NCBI RefSeq assembly: GCF_014207435.1
Contig: NZ_JACHGH010000004.1
Location: 1-64,000, forward strand
Source: Salirhabdus euzebyi
Lineage (GTDB): Bacteria > Bacillota > Bacilli > Bacillales > Alkalibacillaceae
DNA length: 64,000 nucleotides
Reading direction: 5' to 3'
In this document: positions 16,049-24,509 of the stretch, piece by piece
Position numbering within the stretch: the first letter of the stretch is position 1
Layout of the letters: every line of letters begins with the position of its first letter
The notes under the pieces: generated by a model
What the model was told of the DNA's origin: nothing
The model's database searches: none
Seen by the model: only the letters and a program-made list of their open reading frames with translations
Translations under genes and position numbers: made by a program

Positions 16049-16843
16049 TTAAACGATTCTTTTACGAATAAATGCACTCGTAAAGTCAATTACAGTTACA
16101 ACAACGATAATTCCTACCAATATTGTACCCATTTGACTCCAGTTGTCATTGGCAGATGCAAATACAATCATCGTACCAATACCACCAGCACCAACAATAC
16201 CTAAAATGGATGATGCACGAATATCTACTTCAAAACGGTAAATAGCATAGGATAAGAATTCCGGTATTATCTGTGGTAAAACAGCATAGAACAATACTTG
16301 CGTTCGGTTTGCTCCATTTGCTTGCATGCCCTGAACAACATCTTTATCAATTTGTTCAATAATTTCAGAGAATAATTTACCAAGCATTCCAGTAGAACCA
16401 ATTGCAATTGCAAGTACCCCTGCAAAGGCGTTAGGACCAACTGCTACAACAAAAAGAATAGCTAAAATTAAGTCAGGAAATGCACGAATGGCAGACAATA
16501 ACCATTTACCAGGCATAGATAAATATTTACCCATCATGTTATTTGCTGCAAGGAACGATAAAGGCACAGCAAGAATAGCAGCCATCAAAGAACCAGCAAA
16601 TGCAATAAATATTGTTTCAAGCATGGTTAAGGCAACTTCACCTGTAGCGGACCAATCAGGACTAAATAGCATCGGGATAACCTTGTCAAATTGTTGAATT
16701 AACTTGTTGATTGCTTTTTCCCAATCCAAATCTATACCTAGAAAAGTCCATATATATAATGCAATAATTGATATCGTTATGACAATAGCGCGTAATTTTT
16801 TAAATAAAGAATTTTTTGGTTTTGGAGGTAATGTTAGATTCAT
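16049..16843 (-). CDS. phnE: Phosphonate ABC transporter permease (PhnE, second)
   Basis: 264 residues with about six membrane helices. The permease coupling motif is visible in EIIEQIDKDVVQGMQANGANRTQVLFYAVLPQ (shown in parts: EQIDKDVVQGMQANGA, then VLPQIIPEF), and the C-terminal SSILGIVGAGGIGTMI is typical of PhnE. Its start overlaps the upstream phnE stop by one base (TAATG). Two related but distinct PhnE permeases presumably form a heterodimer. The operon order is phnD-phnC-phnE-phnE. Confidence 0.92.
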   Translation of the reverse strand: MNLTLPPKPKNSLFKKLRAIVITISIIALYIWTFLGIDLDWEKAINKLIQQFDKVIPMLFSPDWSATGEVALTMLETIFIAFAGSLMAAILAVPLSFLAANNMMGKYLSMPGKWLLSAIRAFPDLILAILFVVAVGPNAFAGVLAIAIGSTGMLGKLFSEIIEQIDKDVVQGMQANGANRTQVLFYAVLPQIIPEFLSYAIYRFEVDIRASSILGIVGAGGIGTMIVFASANDNWSQMGTILVGIIVVVTVIDFTSAFIRKRIV

Positions 16844-17670
16844 TAGATTAATGCCTCCCTTAACTTAGAACTGATATATTCAATGACAAGAACAACGATA
16901 AAAATTAAAACAATAATTGCCATAGCATTAGGGAATGCAATATGACCGTACCTTAATTGTGATTGTAAGACTTGGCCAATACCACCAGCACCTACATAAC
17001 CTAAAACAACAGAAGCACGAACATTAATTTCAAATACGTAAAGAACTAGTGACGTAAACTGTGGTAATACCTGTGGAACTAAACCTGTCCAAATGACTTG
17101 AATTGTTCCACCACCAGAGGCACGCATAGCTTCTAAAGGTGACATATCAACTGTTTCAATCGTTTCACTAATTAACTTAGCTAAAATACCTAGTGAGAAA
17201 ACAATTAGGGCTAAAATCCCTGGCAATAATCCTATCCCAAATAATCCTACGAAAATAACGGCAAGCACTAAATCAGGAATAGTACGTAAAAGGTTTAAGA
17301 AAGTTCTTGTTGCATAATATAATGGTTTAAAAGTTGTAATATTTCTGGCAGATAATAGAGCGAGTGGAACAGTAATAATAGCTGCAATTGTTGTTGCAAT
17401 TACTGCCATTTGAATAGTTAAAGCCATTTCGTCCCAAATATTTGACCAGTATGAGTAATTCGGTGGAAAGAATTTTCCTAAAACGGAAACCATATTTGCT
17501 GGAGCATCGGTGATGTCACCAACCATGTCACGTTGTGTCCAGTTCATACTATATAGATACATAGCTACTATAGCAAAGAAAATAATAGTCACTTGAGCCT
17601 TCGTTTTTGTTGGATAAATGTCAGGAGGCTGCTTAATTTTCAAAGGTTTCTTGGTATTACTCTTACTCAC
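16843..17670 (-). CDS. phnE: Phosphonate ABC transporter permease (PhnE, first)
   Basis: 275 residues, about six membrane helices after a basic cytoplasmic start. The coupling loop reads ETVDMSPLEAMRASGGG and the C-terminal motif is SVVLGYVGAGGIGQVL, matching PhnE. The start is GTG overlapping the phnC stop (GTGA), behind a GGGGGGACGG ribosome binding site. The pair with the next gene is clearly paralogous. Imports phosphonates (or phosphite/phosphate esters; the binding protein sets the substrate). Confidence 0.92.
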   Translation of the reverse strand: MSKSNTKKPLKIKQPPDIYPTKTKAQVTIIFFAIVAMYLYSMNWTQRDMVGDITDAPANMVSVLGKFFPPNYSYWSNIWDEMALTIQMAVIATTIAAIITVPLALLSARNITTFKPLYYATRTFLNLLRTIPDLVLAVIFVGLFGIGLLPGILALIVFSLGILAKLISETIETVDMSPLEAMRASGGGTIQVIWTGLVPQVLPQFTSLVLYVFEINVRASVVLGYVGAGGIGQVLQSQLRYGHIAFPNAMAIIVLIFIVVLVIEYISSKLREALI

Positions 17671-18440
17671 GATTCCGTCCCCCCGCGCAGATCGTCTTCG
17701 CGAATGGAGCGTCCATAAATTTCTTCAAATGTTTTTTCTGTCACTTCTGAAGCAGGACCATCAAATACAACTTCACCGGCTCTCATACCGATAATGCGAT
17801 CAGCATATTCCATCGCCATATCTATAAAGTGAAGATTAACAATTGTAGTGATATTGTCTTCTTTATTGATCTTTTTTAAATATGTCATAACTTGATGAGA
17901 CGTAGGTGGATCAAGTGATGCAACTGGTTCATCAGCTAAAATATATTTTGGTTGTTGTGTTAGAACACGAGCAATACTAACACGCTGCTGTTGCCCACCA
18001 CTTAGTTCATCTGCACGGTTATAAACTTTTTCCTCAATGTTTACTCGCTTTAAGCTTTCATAAGCTAAGGACTTATCTTTTTTTGAATACATGTTGAAGA
18101 TAGAGCGTAAAGTTCCAGTATGACCAAGACGACCAGCTAAGACATTCTTTAACACATTTGATCTTTTTACTAGATTGTAGTTTTGAAAAATCATTCCGGT
18201 TTTTGTGCGGAGTTTTCTCAAATTTTTAGAACGATATTTAAGTATATCTTCATCGTCTACTAGTAGAGAACCATTAGTTGGTGTAACTAGGCGGTTAATG
18301 CTTCGAATGAGTGTGGATTTCCCTGCACCAGACAAACCAACAATAACAACAAATTCTCCATCATTAATTGTTACGTTTACATTTTTTAATCCTTGAGTCC
18401 CATTTGGATATACGAGACTTACATCCTTAAATTCAATCAT
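17667..18440 (-). CDS. phnC: Phosphonate ABC transporter ATP-binding protein
   Basis: 257 residues with the full ABC ATPase set: Walker A GLSGAGKST, Q-loop in MIFQNYNLV, signature LSGGQQQR, Walker B ILADEPVASLDP and the switch His in IVNLHFIDMA. The FQNYNLVKRSNVLKNVLAGRLG segment (split: FQNYNLVKRSNVL, then NVLAGRLG) is characteristic of PhnC. Energises uptake through the two PhnE permeases. A terminator-like hairpin lies between phnD and this gene. Confidence 0.94.
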   Translation of the reverse strand: MIEFKDVSLVYPNGTQGLKNVNVTINDGEFVVIVGLSGAGKSTLIRSINRLVTPTNGSLLVDDEDILKYRSKNLRKLRTKTGMIFQNYNLVKRSNVLKNVLAGRLGHTGTLRSIFNMYSKKDKSLAYESLKRVNIEEKVYNRADELSGGQQQRVSIARVLTQQPKYILADEPVASLDPPTSHQVMTYLKKINKEDNITTIVNLHFIDMAMEYADRIIGMRAGEVVFDGPASEVTEKTFEEIYGRSIREDDLRGGTES

Positions 18441-18515
18441 CCTTTTAATCCTCCATTATTTATCATTTGCGATTTTACTTTTGTTCCGGTCTATTTATAA
18501 TGGAAAAAAATCAGG

Positions 18516-18546
18516 AAAAAAGGGGAGGTAAAATCTCCCCTTTTTC
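18516..18546. terminator. Hairpin between phnD and phnC, possible attenuator
   Basis: GGGGAG and CTCCCC flanked by A5 and T5 runs form a perfect stem with a T tract on either strand. Placed inside the operon, 20 bases after phnD, it would reduce transcription of the ATPase and permeases relative to the binding protein. Confidence 0.65.
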
Positions 18547-18566
18547 TTGATTTATCATATATGTTA

Positions 18567-19511
18567 TTAATTTGTAAGTGATTCTTTGAAAATTTCGTAC
18601 GTATCTTTTACAACTTTGTATTCAGCATCAGTAGCTTCTGAAATTGCATCCCAGTTGTAAACTTCTTTCATAATAGCAATCATCTCTTCGTCATCGTTGA
18701 ATGCTAAGAAAGCAGTTTTGATTTGTTGTACTAATTCATCGTTAAGTTCTTTAGTAACTGAGATTGTGTCGTTAGGAATATCTTCTGTGTAACCAATAAC
18801 TTTAAGTTTTTCCATTACATCTGGATAATTCTCTTCGATTTCTGTACGAGCATCTTCAAATGTGGTTGCTACATCAGCGTCACCGTCATATACTGCTTGT
18901 ACTGAGTTATCATGTCCACCAGTTTGAACAACACCACTGAAGAAGTCTGTTTCTAAATCAGTAGGATTAGCAATGTCAAATTCCGCCATTAATTGGTTTG
19001 CAGGGAATAAGTAACCTGATGTAGAACCTTGGTCACCGTAAGCCCATACTTTACCTTCTAAATCAGCAAGTGATTCTATACCAGAGTCTGCACGTACAAC
19101 ATATTGTGCTCTGTATGTTCCAGAACCGTAACGAATAGATTTAAGGATAACCTCTACGTCATATTGTTGATTTGCTTGAACATAACCAAATGCAGGGATA
19201 AAACCAACTTGTACTTGATTAGCACCCATTGCTTCAACTAATGCTGTGTAGTCTGTCATAACTTGGCCAACAACTTCAATGCCAAGTTCTTCACTTAATC
19301 GGTCAGCCAATGGTTGCACCGTATCAGCGATAGTTTCAGAATCTTGAGATGGAACAAACCCCATAACGATTTTTTCAGGAGTTTCTCCAGCAGCATCTTC
19401 ACCTTGTGCATCTCCGTCTGTTCCTTGTGTATCATCTTCATCAGAAGTTCCACAAGCTGCTAAAGCAAAAATCATTGTAAGTACGAAAAGCATTGCTAAA
19501 AACTTTTTCAT
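18567..19511 (-). CDS. phnD: Phosphonate-binding lipoprotein
   Basis: 314 residues. A type II signal peptide ends in the lipobox LAACG (Cys about residue 20), then an acidic linker (DEDDTQGTDGDAQGEDAAGE). The mature part is a PhnD-type periplasmic-binding fold: MGFVPSQDSETIADTVQPLA at the start and VWAYGDQGSTSGYLFPANQL in the ligand-binding region. It captures the substrate at the cell surface and delivers it to PhnE. First gene of the operon, behind AAGGGGGAGCAAC. Confidence 0.93.
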   Translation of the reverse strand: MKKFLAMLFVLTMIFALAACGTSDEDDTQGTDGDAQGEDAAGETPEKIVMGFVPSQDSETIADTVQPLADRLSEELGIEVVGQVMTDYTALVEAMGANQVQVGFIPAFGYVQANQQYDVEVILKSIRYGSGTYRAQYVVRADSGIESLADLEGKVWAYGDQGSTSGYLFPANQLMAEFDIANPTDLETDFFSGVVQTGGHDNSVQAVYDGDADVATTFEDARTEIEENYPDVMEKLKVIGYTEDIPNDTISVTKELNDELVQQIKTAFLAFNDDEEMIAIMKEVYNWDAISEATDAEYKVVKDTYEIFKESLTN

Positions 19512-19561
19512 TTTGTTGCTCCCCCTTAGTTCTTATCAATTCAAATTTTTGTAACAAGGTT

Positions 19562-19590
19562 ATTATAATGGATTATTTCGTAATGAACAA
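19562..19590 (-). promoter_or_regulatory. Promoter of the phn operon
   Basis: On the minus strand TTGTTC, 17 bases, TATAAT, ending about 50 bases before the phnD start. The -10 is consensus, the -35 partial. Confidence 0.55.
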
Positions 19591-19595
19591 TAAAA

Positions 19596-19623
19596 TTTAC
19601 GTAAAATTTACAAAAACTTTTAT
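19596..19623 (+). promoter_or_regulatory. Possible PhoP box upstream of phnD
   Basis: TTTACG, five bases, TTTACA, five bases, TTTTAT: TT(A/T/C)ACA-like hexamers at exact 11-bp steps, just upstream of the phn -35. This resembles a PhoP box, but the hexamers run on the strand opposite to the gene and the third is poor, so activation by PhoP is only a suggestion. Confidence 0.3.
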
Positions 19624-19719
19624 AAAAACTGTAAATTCGACATTAAAAACCTAACATTGTTCGGATTTTAAGTATGTAATGTACGGCACACGGAAAAATG
19701 TGTGCCGCACAAAAACTAA

Positions 19720-19911
19720 TTACTGCAAATGATTTTCAATCTGTTGTTCAAGCTGTTGAAGCTCCTGTTTTTCTTCCGGAGTAGAATTTGTATAGGCAGA
19801 TTGAATAACGTTGCGTGCAACCTCTAACTGTTTTTCCTGTCCTTGGTTGTTTCCCATATTAGTGAGTTGGTTGACGGCTTGTCGAGCTTGCTCTAAAAAT
19901 TGGTTTGCCAT
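19720..19911 (-). CDS. DUF3813-like small protein
   Basis: 63 residues, helical and rich in Gln and Glu. The start MANQFLEQARQAVNQLTNMG fits the short DUF3813 proteins that sit near yitU in bacilli. GGGGG lies upstream inside the end of the preceding gene, two bases from its stop, so the two small genes form one unit. Function unknown. Confidence 0.65.
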   Translation of the reverse strand: MANQFLEQARQAVNQLTNMGNNQGQEKQLEVARNVIQSAYTNSTPEEKQELQQLEQQIENHLQ

Positions 19912-19913
19912 CG

Positions 19914-20063
19914 TTAAATACCCCCTAATGTGTGTTTATCTGCTTCTTCGCGCTTCCGCTCCACATCTGTAAACCGTTCTCTATACGGTATACGTTCATC
20001 ATGTTTTCTAACTTCTTTGGCACCCTCGGCTGTAAAACGTTTTGATTTACTTTTTTTACTCAA
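19914..20063 (-). CDS. Small charged protein, hypothetical
   Basis: 49 residues from a TTG start eight bases after AAGGGGG; the longer open frame upstream runs through a terminator and has no ribosome binding site. The sequence is very polar and basic (MSKKSKSKRFTAEGAKEVRK, then RERFTDVERKREEADKH). I do not recognise it. Its ribosome binding site lies just below the yitU terminator, so it could be expressed by read-through from yitU. Confidence 0.6.
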   Translation of the reverse strand: MSKKSKSKRFTAEGAKEVRKHDERIPYRERFTDVERKREEADKHTLGGI

Positions 20064-20079
20064 GGCATGATCCCCCTTA

Positions 20080-20115
20080 AAAAAAGAAAAACCTGAACGC
20101 TTTTGTGCGTTCAGG
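20080..20115 (-). terminator. Terminator of yitU
   Basis: A perfect 9-bp stem (CCTGAACGC / GCGTTCAGG) followed on the minus strand by TTTTTCTTTTT, 40 bases after the yitU stop. Confidence 0.85.
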
Positions 20116-20155
20116 AATAGTTTGTGCAGACAATGAAAGTTCATACAAACAAAAT

Positions 20156-20974
20156 TTAGCTCTTTATATTGAAGTAATCCTCCAAAAATAGAGAAATGCC
20201 CTCTTCTTGATTTGTTTTTGTTACATGGGTTGAAACATTTTTTAGTTCTGGTATTGCATTCCCCATAGCTACTCCTATACCAGCATATTCGATCATTTCT
20301 AAATCATTATCTTCATCACCAAAAGCAATAATTCGATTTTTTGGAATGTGAAAATAGTGGGCGATTTTTTGTAATCCAACCGCTTTGTTTAATCCCGCCC
20401 TCACTATTTCAATAATATGCCATGGGGCTCCCCATTTGCGATGTTCAATGACCTCTGCATGATGTTCGTCTAAATGTTGGCGAATTTCTTTAATTTGTTC
20501 TTCTCTAGGGGATATAAGTAGTGAAGTTGGATCGTCTTTTAATGTGTTTTTTAAGCTTCCAACCGTTACAGGATAATGTTCCGGATTTGCCTGAAATATA
20601 TCCATTATTTTTTCATCATATTGATCAAGGTACACGTCGTCTTTAATTTCTGCCATAATATTATTAACATTATGATCATAACAAGTTTGGATAATGGCAT
20701 GAGCAACCCTGACAGACATAGGAGAATGAACGATATCCCAATTTTTATCTTTCGGGTGATGTATAAATGCACCGTTCATATTTACCATTGGTGTGCTTAA
20801 CCCTAGCTCATGATAAAACTCAATGCTAGCCCGATGTGGTCTCCCTGTTGCGATTACAACGATATGTCCATCATCCATTGCTTTTTGTAATGTTTTTTTC
20901 GTTCTTTTGCATATAGACTTATGGTCGGTAAGTAAAGTTCCGTCTAAGTCAAGCGCTATTAAATGTTTTTCCAT
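20156..20974 (-). CDS. yitU: HAD-superfamily phosphatase, Cof type (YitU)
   Basis: 272 residues. All four HAD motifs are visible: DLDGTLL (motif I, about residue 10), ATGRP (motif II), the lysine in AGLNKAVGLQKI (motif III) and FGDEDNDLEMIEYAGIGVAM (motif IV). The cap is the C2 Cof type. B. subtilis YitU has been reported to dephosphorylate a riboflavin-pathway intermediate, but Cof phosphatases are promiscuous. Divergent from yitV, as expected for the yitU-yitV-yitW region. Confidence 0.9.
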   Translation of the reverse strand: MEKHLIALDLDGTLLTDHKSICKRTKKTLQKAMDDGHIVVIATGRPHRASIEFYHELGLSTPMVNMNGAFIHHPKDKNWDIVHSPMSVRVAHAIIQTCYDHNVNNIMAEIKDDVYLDQYDEKIMDIFQANPEHYPVTVGSLKNTLKDDPTSLLISPREEQIKEIRQHLDEHHAEVIEHRKWGAPWHIIEIVRAGLNKAVGLQKIAHYFHIPKNRIIAFGDEDNDLEMIEYAGIGVAMGNAIPELKNVSTHVTKTNQEEGISLFLEDYFNIKS

Positions 20975-21157
20975 AGTTATTCACCTCGTATGATTTATAG
21001 TTTATCACTCTCCATACCGTCCGTAAAACCTGAATTCAACGACTTGAGACTAAAAAGTCATACTCAAGTTTCAAATAAATAAATATATCTCTTGGTATAG
21101 TGATCGTGTATTTGTTACATTAAGTATATATTGTACAGGGAAGGGGTTATACGATCA

Positions 21158-21922
21158 TTGGTTATTGTGGAACGATTAGACCTACAAAGTATTCCTACAC
21201 TACATGTAGTGGAATCATCTAAAAAGGAACAGGCATTACCAACAGTTCTATACATACATGGATTTACAAGTGCAAAGGAACATAATTTACCGTTTGCTTA
21301 TTTACTAGCTGAAAAGGGTTACCGCGTTTTATTGCCAGACTCCTTGTACCATGGAGAGCGAACTAATGGGAAAAATGCAGACAGTATCCAATTTGAATTT
21401 TGGAATATAGTTGGACAAAATGTAAAAGAGGTATACTCACTCTATGAGGAAGCGAAACTGCGTAGTTGGCTTGAACATGACAGGTTTGGTTTAGCTGGAA
21501 CTAGCATGGGTGGAATAAGTACCTGTGCTGCTTTAACTCAATTTAATTGGATAAAAGTTGGCGCAGTGTTAATGGGTTCCCCAAAGCCGTTGGAAATGGC
21601 TACTTATTTAATAGAACAAATACGACAAAATGGGATGAACATTCCGTATTCTGAACTGGAAATTAAATCACAATTAGAACAACTTAAGAGAATTGATTTG
21701 TCGCAAAACATGGATAAATTAAATGAGCGACCGTTATTTTTTTGGCATGGTGATGCAGACCCAGTCGTGCCTTTTAGTCAGTCTTATAGCTTTTACGAGG
21801 AAGTAAGCATGTATTACGAAAATAAAGAAAAAATAAAACATGTTAAAGAAAAAGGGAGAGGGCATAAGGTTAGTCGAGAAGCTATATTGGAAACTGTTGA
21901 TTGGTTTGTAAAATACCTCTAA
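21158..21922 (+). CDS. yitV: Alpha/beta hydrolase (YitV), probable esterase
   Basis: 254 residues from a TTG start (MVIVERLDLQSIPTLHVV), placed where B. subtilis YitV begins; an in-frame TTG at 21131 would add nine residues. The oxyanion region is YIHGFTSAKEHN; the nucleophile is Ser in GTSMGG; the acid is in GDADPVVPF; and the base is His in GRGHKVSR. The conserved DSLYHGER loop is typical of the family. Cytoplasmic, no signal peptide. Natural substrate unknown. AAGGGG precedes the start. Confidence 0.88.
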   Translation: MVIVERLDLQSIPTLHVVESSKKEQALPTVLYIHGFTSAKEHNLPFAYLLAEKGYRVLLPDSLYHGERTNGKNADSIQFEFWNIVGQNVKEVYSLYEEAKLRSWLEHDRFGLAGTSMGGISTCAALTQFNWIKVGAVLMGSPKPLEMATYLIEQIRQNGMNIPYSELEIKSQLEQLKRIDLSQNMDKLNERPLFFWHGDADPVVPFSQSYSFYEEVSMYYENKEKIKHVKEKGRGHKVSREAILETVDWFVKYL

Positions 21923-22058
21923 ACGTGTGATATAAATCATGTCAATTTTTATCCCTTAGCCTTATACTAATATTGTCCATCTTCTTTATTGGCGATTGAC
22001 GGAGTTTTTCTATATAATAATAGTAGTAAAAAATAGTAATGGAATGGGGGATCATATA

Positions 22059-22373
22059 ATGGCAGATCAAGCATTAGAAGATAATTTAATGGGTGCCCTT
22101 GAAAATGTTATTGACCCGGAGCTTGGGATTGACATTGTTAATTTAGGGTTAGTTTATGGTGTGAAACTAGACGACGAAGGTATTGCTACTGTTACGATGA
22201 CATTAACAGCTATGGGTTGTCCACTTGCAGGTCATATTGAGGAAGATGTAAAACGTGTTTTATCAGATATTCCAGAAGTAAAGGATACGCAAGTAAATAT
22301 CGTATGGAGCCCACCTTGGTCTAAAGACCGTATGTCTCGTTATGCAAAAATTGCACTTGGAATTCCAGATTAA
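22059..22373 (+). CDS. yitW: MIP18/DUF59 family iron-sulfur assembly protein (YitW)
   Basis: 104 residues from the ATG eight bases after GGGGG; the open frame upstream encodes no conserved residues. The DUF59 signature is complete: VIDPELGIDIVNLGLVY and MTLTAMGCPLAGHIEEDV with the reactive Cys, then VNIVWSPPWSKDRMS. SufT/MIP18-like proteins help mature iron-sulfur proteins, and the single conserved Cys is thought to be central. Last gene of the conserved yit block, followed by a clear terminator. Confidence 0.92.
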   Translation: MADQALEDNLMGALENVIDPELGIDIVNLGLVYGVKLDDEGIATVTMTLTAMGCPLAGHIEEDVKRVLSDIPEVKDTQVNIVWSPPWSKDRMSRYAKIALGIPD

Positions 22374-22383
22374 TTTAATGTAA

Positions 22384-22420
22384 AAGGTCAGTTCCTTCAA
22401 AGGGAAACTGGCCTTTTTTT
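22384..22420 (+). terminator. Terminator of yitW
   Basis: AAGGTCAGTT pairs with AACTGGCCTT (one wobble), followed by seven T residues; about 10 bases after the stop. Confidence 0.88.
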
Positions 22421-22433
22421 ATACTTTAAGAAA

Positions 22434-22508
22434 GTTTAACGGTGTTAAAGGATTAAAATTAAGGCTTGCGCCAATAGGTCTTGGCGACAAGCCAAGTTTT
22501 TCTAATAC
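22434..22508 (+). repeat. Hairpin repeat element, copy B
   Basis: Shares GTTTAACnnnnTTAAAGGATTAAA and TTGGCnACAAGCCAAGTTT with copy A (7206-7296). Here the hairpin is extended to CTTGGC/GCCAAG and followed by TTTTTCT, which could also act as a terminator. It lies after the yitW terminator and ends three bases before the convergent crp-like stop. Confidence 0.6.
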
Positions 22509-22510
22509 TT

Positions 22511-23203
22511 TTAACTAATTTCTTCTTCAAGCAATGAAGGGTTTACAATTAAATATTGGCTGGAACTTATTTTAATAATTTTTTTCTTTTTTAATTTTGC
22601 AATCGTTCGATTAACGGTTTCTCTCGTTGAGCCAATCATATTTGCTAATTCTCTATTCGTAAAGGTCGTATTAAATTGAACCCAATCCTTATCAAGTTTT
22701 TCCCCATGAATTTTCGCTAGTCGTATGAGTAGTAAAATAACTTGATTGTACGTAGTATGAAGTAACTTTTCTTCTAAGCGACCTTGTAAGTCGACGATTA
22801 TATCTCCGAGAACCCGAAACAGTTTAATAGAAATTTCTGGGTTTTGAAGTAAAAAGTTTTCAAAGGAATGAATGGGAATATAAGTTATTTTTGCAGCTTC
22901 GGTCACTTCGGCGTGTGCTGGATAATTCCCCTTCCGAAAAAAACCTTGGTGAGGAAACATATGGCCAGGTTGAAGAACATTTACTATTTGTTCTTTTCCA
23001 TTGATATCAGTCTTATAAATTTTCACTCGCCCGTCATGAATAAAGTAGACGTTAGTTACTGGCTCCCCTTGCATGAAGACATGCATACCTGTTTTGTAAT
23101 GGCGTGTTCCGGCTAAGTCGACGACGGAATCCATTTCTTGATCGGTTAACCCTTGAAATAGAGGCTGTCTAGACAACCATTCCTTTATTTGTGCTCTATC
23201 CAT
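22511..23203 (-). CDS. Crp/Fnr family transcriptional regulator
   Basis: 230 residues: an N-terminal cyclic-nucleotide-binding-like beta barrel (about 15-125), a long dimer helix (about 130-160), and a C-terminal winged helix whose recognition helix reads STRETVNRTIAKL. The Glu and Arg there suit binding to TGTGA-type half-sites. The protein has no cysteine at all, so it cannot hold the oxygen-sensing iron-sulfur cluster of true Fnr, and what it senses is unknown. It is divergent from a radical SAM gene across a shared region containing a near-consensus Fnr/Crp site. Could be an ArcR-, Flp- or FnrL-like regulator. Confidence 0.88.
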   Translation of the reverse strand: MDRAQIKEWLSRQPLFQGLTDQEMDSVVDLAGTRHYKTGMHVFMQGEPVTNVYFIHDGRVKIYKTDINGKEQIVNVLQPGHMFPHQGFFRKGNYPAHAEVTEAAKITYIPIHSFENFLLQNPEISIKLFRVLGDIIVDLQGRLEEKLLHTTYNQVILLLIRLAKIHGEKLDKDWVQFNTTFTNRELANMIGSTRETVNRTIAKLKKKKIIKISSSQYLIVNPSLLEEEIS

Positions 23204-23296
23204 TTAAGACCCTCATTTCACTTTCTACTATATATATACCCATTTTAGACGATAAATAAGGATTAAATAGCTGAAAATGTGAAGATTCCTTTACAA

Positions 23297-23312
23297 AGTG
23301 ACGAGTGTCACA
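23297..23312. promoter_or_regulatory. Fnr/Crp-type operator
   Basis: AGTGA-CGAGTG-TCACA matches the TGTGA-N6-TCACA consensus with one mismatch. A plausible -10 (TAGGAT, 23334-23339) would place +1 at about 23346, so the site centre falls near -41.5, the class II activation position, for the radical SAM operon. It also lies about 95 bases upstream of the regulator's own start on the other strand. Confidence 0.65.
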
Positions 23313-23373
23313 CCCTCCTAACCCCCACTAAGTTAGGATGAAAAGTAATTAACGAAGTGGGGAGTGCATAAAG

Positions 23374-24498
23374 ATGTTTCCACAAAATTATGATGAAAAT
23401 CCGTTCATCGTTATATGGGAGTTAACAAGAGCATGCCAACTAAAATGCCTACATTGTCGTGCGGAAGCACAGTATAAACGTGATCCGAGAGAACTGAGTT
23501 TTGAACAAGGGAAAAAGTTAATAGATGAAATAAAGAGTATGGGAAACCCGATGCTCGTATTTACAGGAGGAGACCCTTTAGAAAGAGAAGATGTTTTTGA
23601 TATAGCTGAATATGCAGTTCAAAAAGGAGTAAGAGTTTCGATGACTCCATCTGCAACACCAAATGTAACGAAAGAAGCAATGGAGAAAGCAAAAGAAGTA
23701 GGATTATCAAGATGGGCATTTAGTGTGGATGGCCCAAACGCAAAAATTCATGATCATTTTCGAGGGACAAATGGTTCCTTTGATTTAACAATGAATGCGA
23801 TAAAATATTTACATGAATTAGAAATGCCGTTGCAAATTAATACGGTTATTTCAAGATACAATGTTGATTACTTAGATGAAATGGCAGAGATGGTAGAAAA
23901 TTTAGGCTGTGTACTTTGGAGTGTCTTTTTCCTTGTACCGATTGGAAGGGGACAAATGAATGACATGATTTCACCAAAAGAACATGAACAAGTATTACAG
24001 TGGTTATATAAAACGTCTAAAAAAGTTCCTTTTGATATTAAAACGACAGCTGCCCAACATTATCGTCGGGTCGTCATTCAAAATAAAATGCGTGAAAACA
24101 AAAGTAAAAGTGACAGAGACAATATTATCTTTGAGGATGCATTAATGAAAGGTAAAACAGGGATGATTGATGGTTTAGGAAGAGCACCAAAAGGCGTTAA
24201 CGATGGGAATGGGTTTGTGTTTATCTCTCACATTGGAGATGTATATCCAAGTGGACTCCTTCCAATTAAAGCTGGGAATGTGAAGGAAACGCCGTTAGCT
24301 TCTATATACAGAGAATCGGAAGTGTTTAAACAGCTGCGAAACCCAGATGGGTATAAAGGAAAATGTGGTGTTTGTGAGTTTAATCATGTATGTGGAGGTT
24401 CACGTTCAAGAGCATATGCCGTTACAGGAGACTACTTAGAAAGTGAACCATATTGCATCTATATACCAAAAGCATTGCGGAAGAAAGTAAAGAATTAG
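23374..24498 (+). CDS. Radical SAM/SPASM domain protein
   Basis: 374 residues. The radical SAM cluster motif is CQLKCLHC (CxxxCxxC, about residue 20), followed by the SAM-binding glycines in VFTGGDPLER. The C-terminus carries a SPASM-type auxiliary cluster pattern: CGVCEFNHVCGGSRSRAYA and a last Cys in EPYC. This architecture occurs in AhbD/NirJ (heme synthesis), in peptide-modifying enzymes and in related families; the HVCGGSRSRAYAxTGD end is most like the AhbD/NirJ group. No precursor peptide gene is adjacent. The divergent Crp-like regulator and the downstream ywiC point to an anaerobic or respiratory role. Substrate unknown. Confidence 0.85.
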   Translation: MFPQNYDENPFIVIWELTRACQLKCLHCRAEAQYKRDPRELSFEQGKKLIDEIKSMGNPMLVFTGGDPLEREDVFDIAEYAVQKGVRVSMTPSATPNVTKEAMEKAKEVGLSRWAFSVDGPNAKIHDHFRGTNGSFDLTMNAIKYLHELEMPLQINTVISRYNVDYLDEMAEMVENLGCVLWSVFFLVPIGRGQMNDMISPKEHEQVLQWLYKTSKKVPFDIKTTAAQHYRRVVIQNKMRENKSKSDRDNIIFEDALMKGKTGMIDGLGRAPKGVNDGNGFVFISHIGDVYPSGLLPIKAGNVKETPLASIYRESEVFKQLRNPDGYKGKCGVCEFNHVCGGSRSRAYAVTGDYLESEPYCIYIPKALRKKVKN

Positions 24499-24509
24499 GG
24501 GGAATTGGA

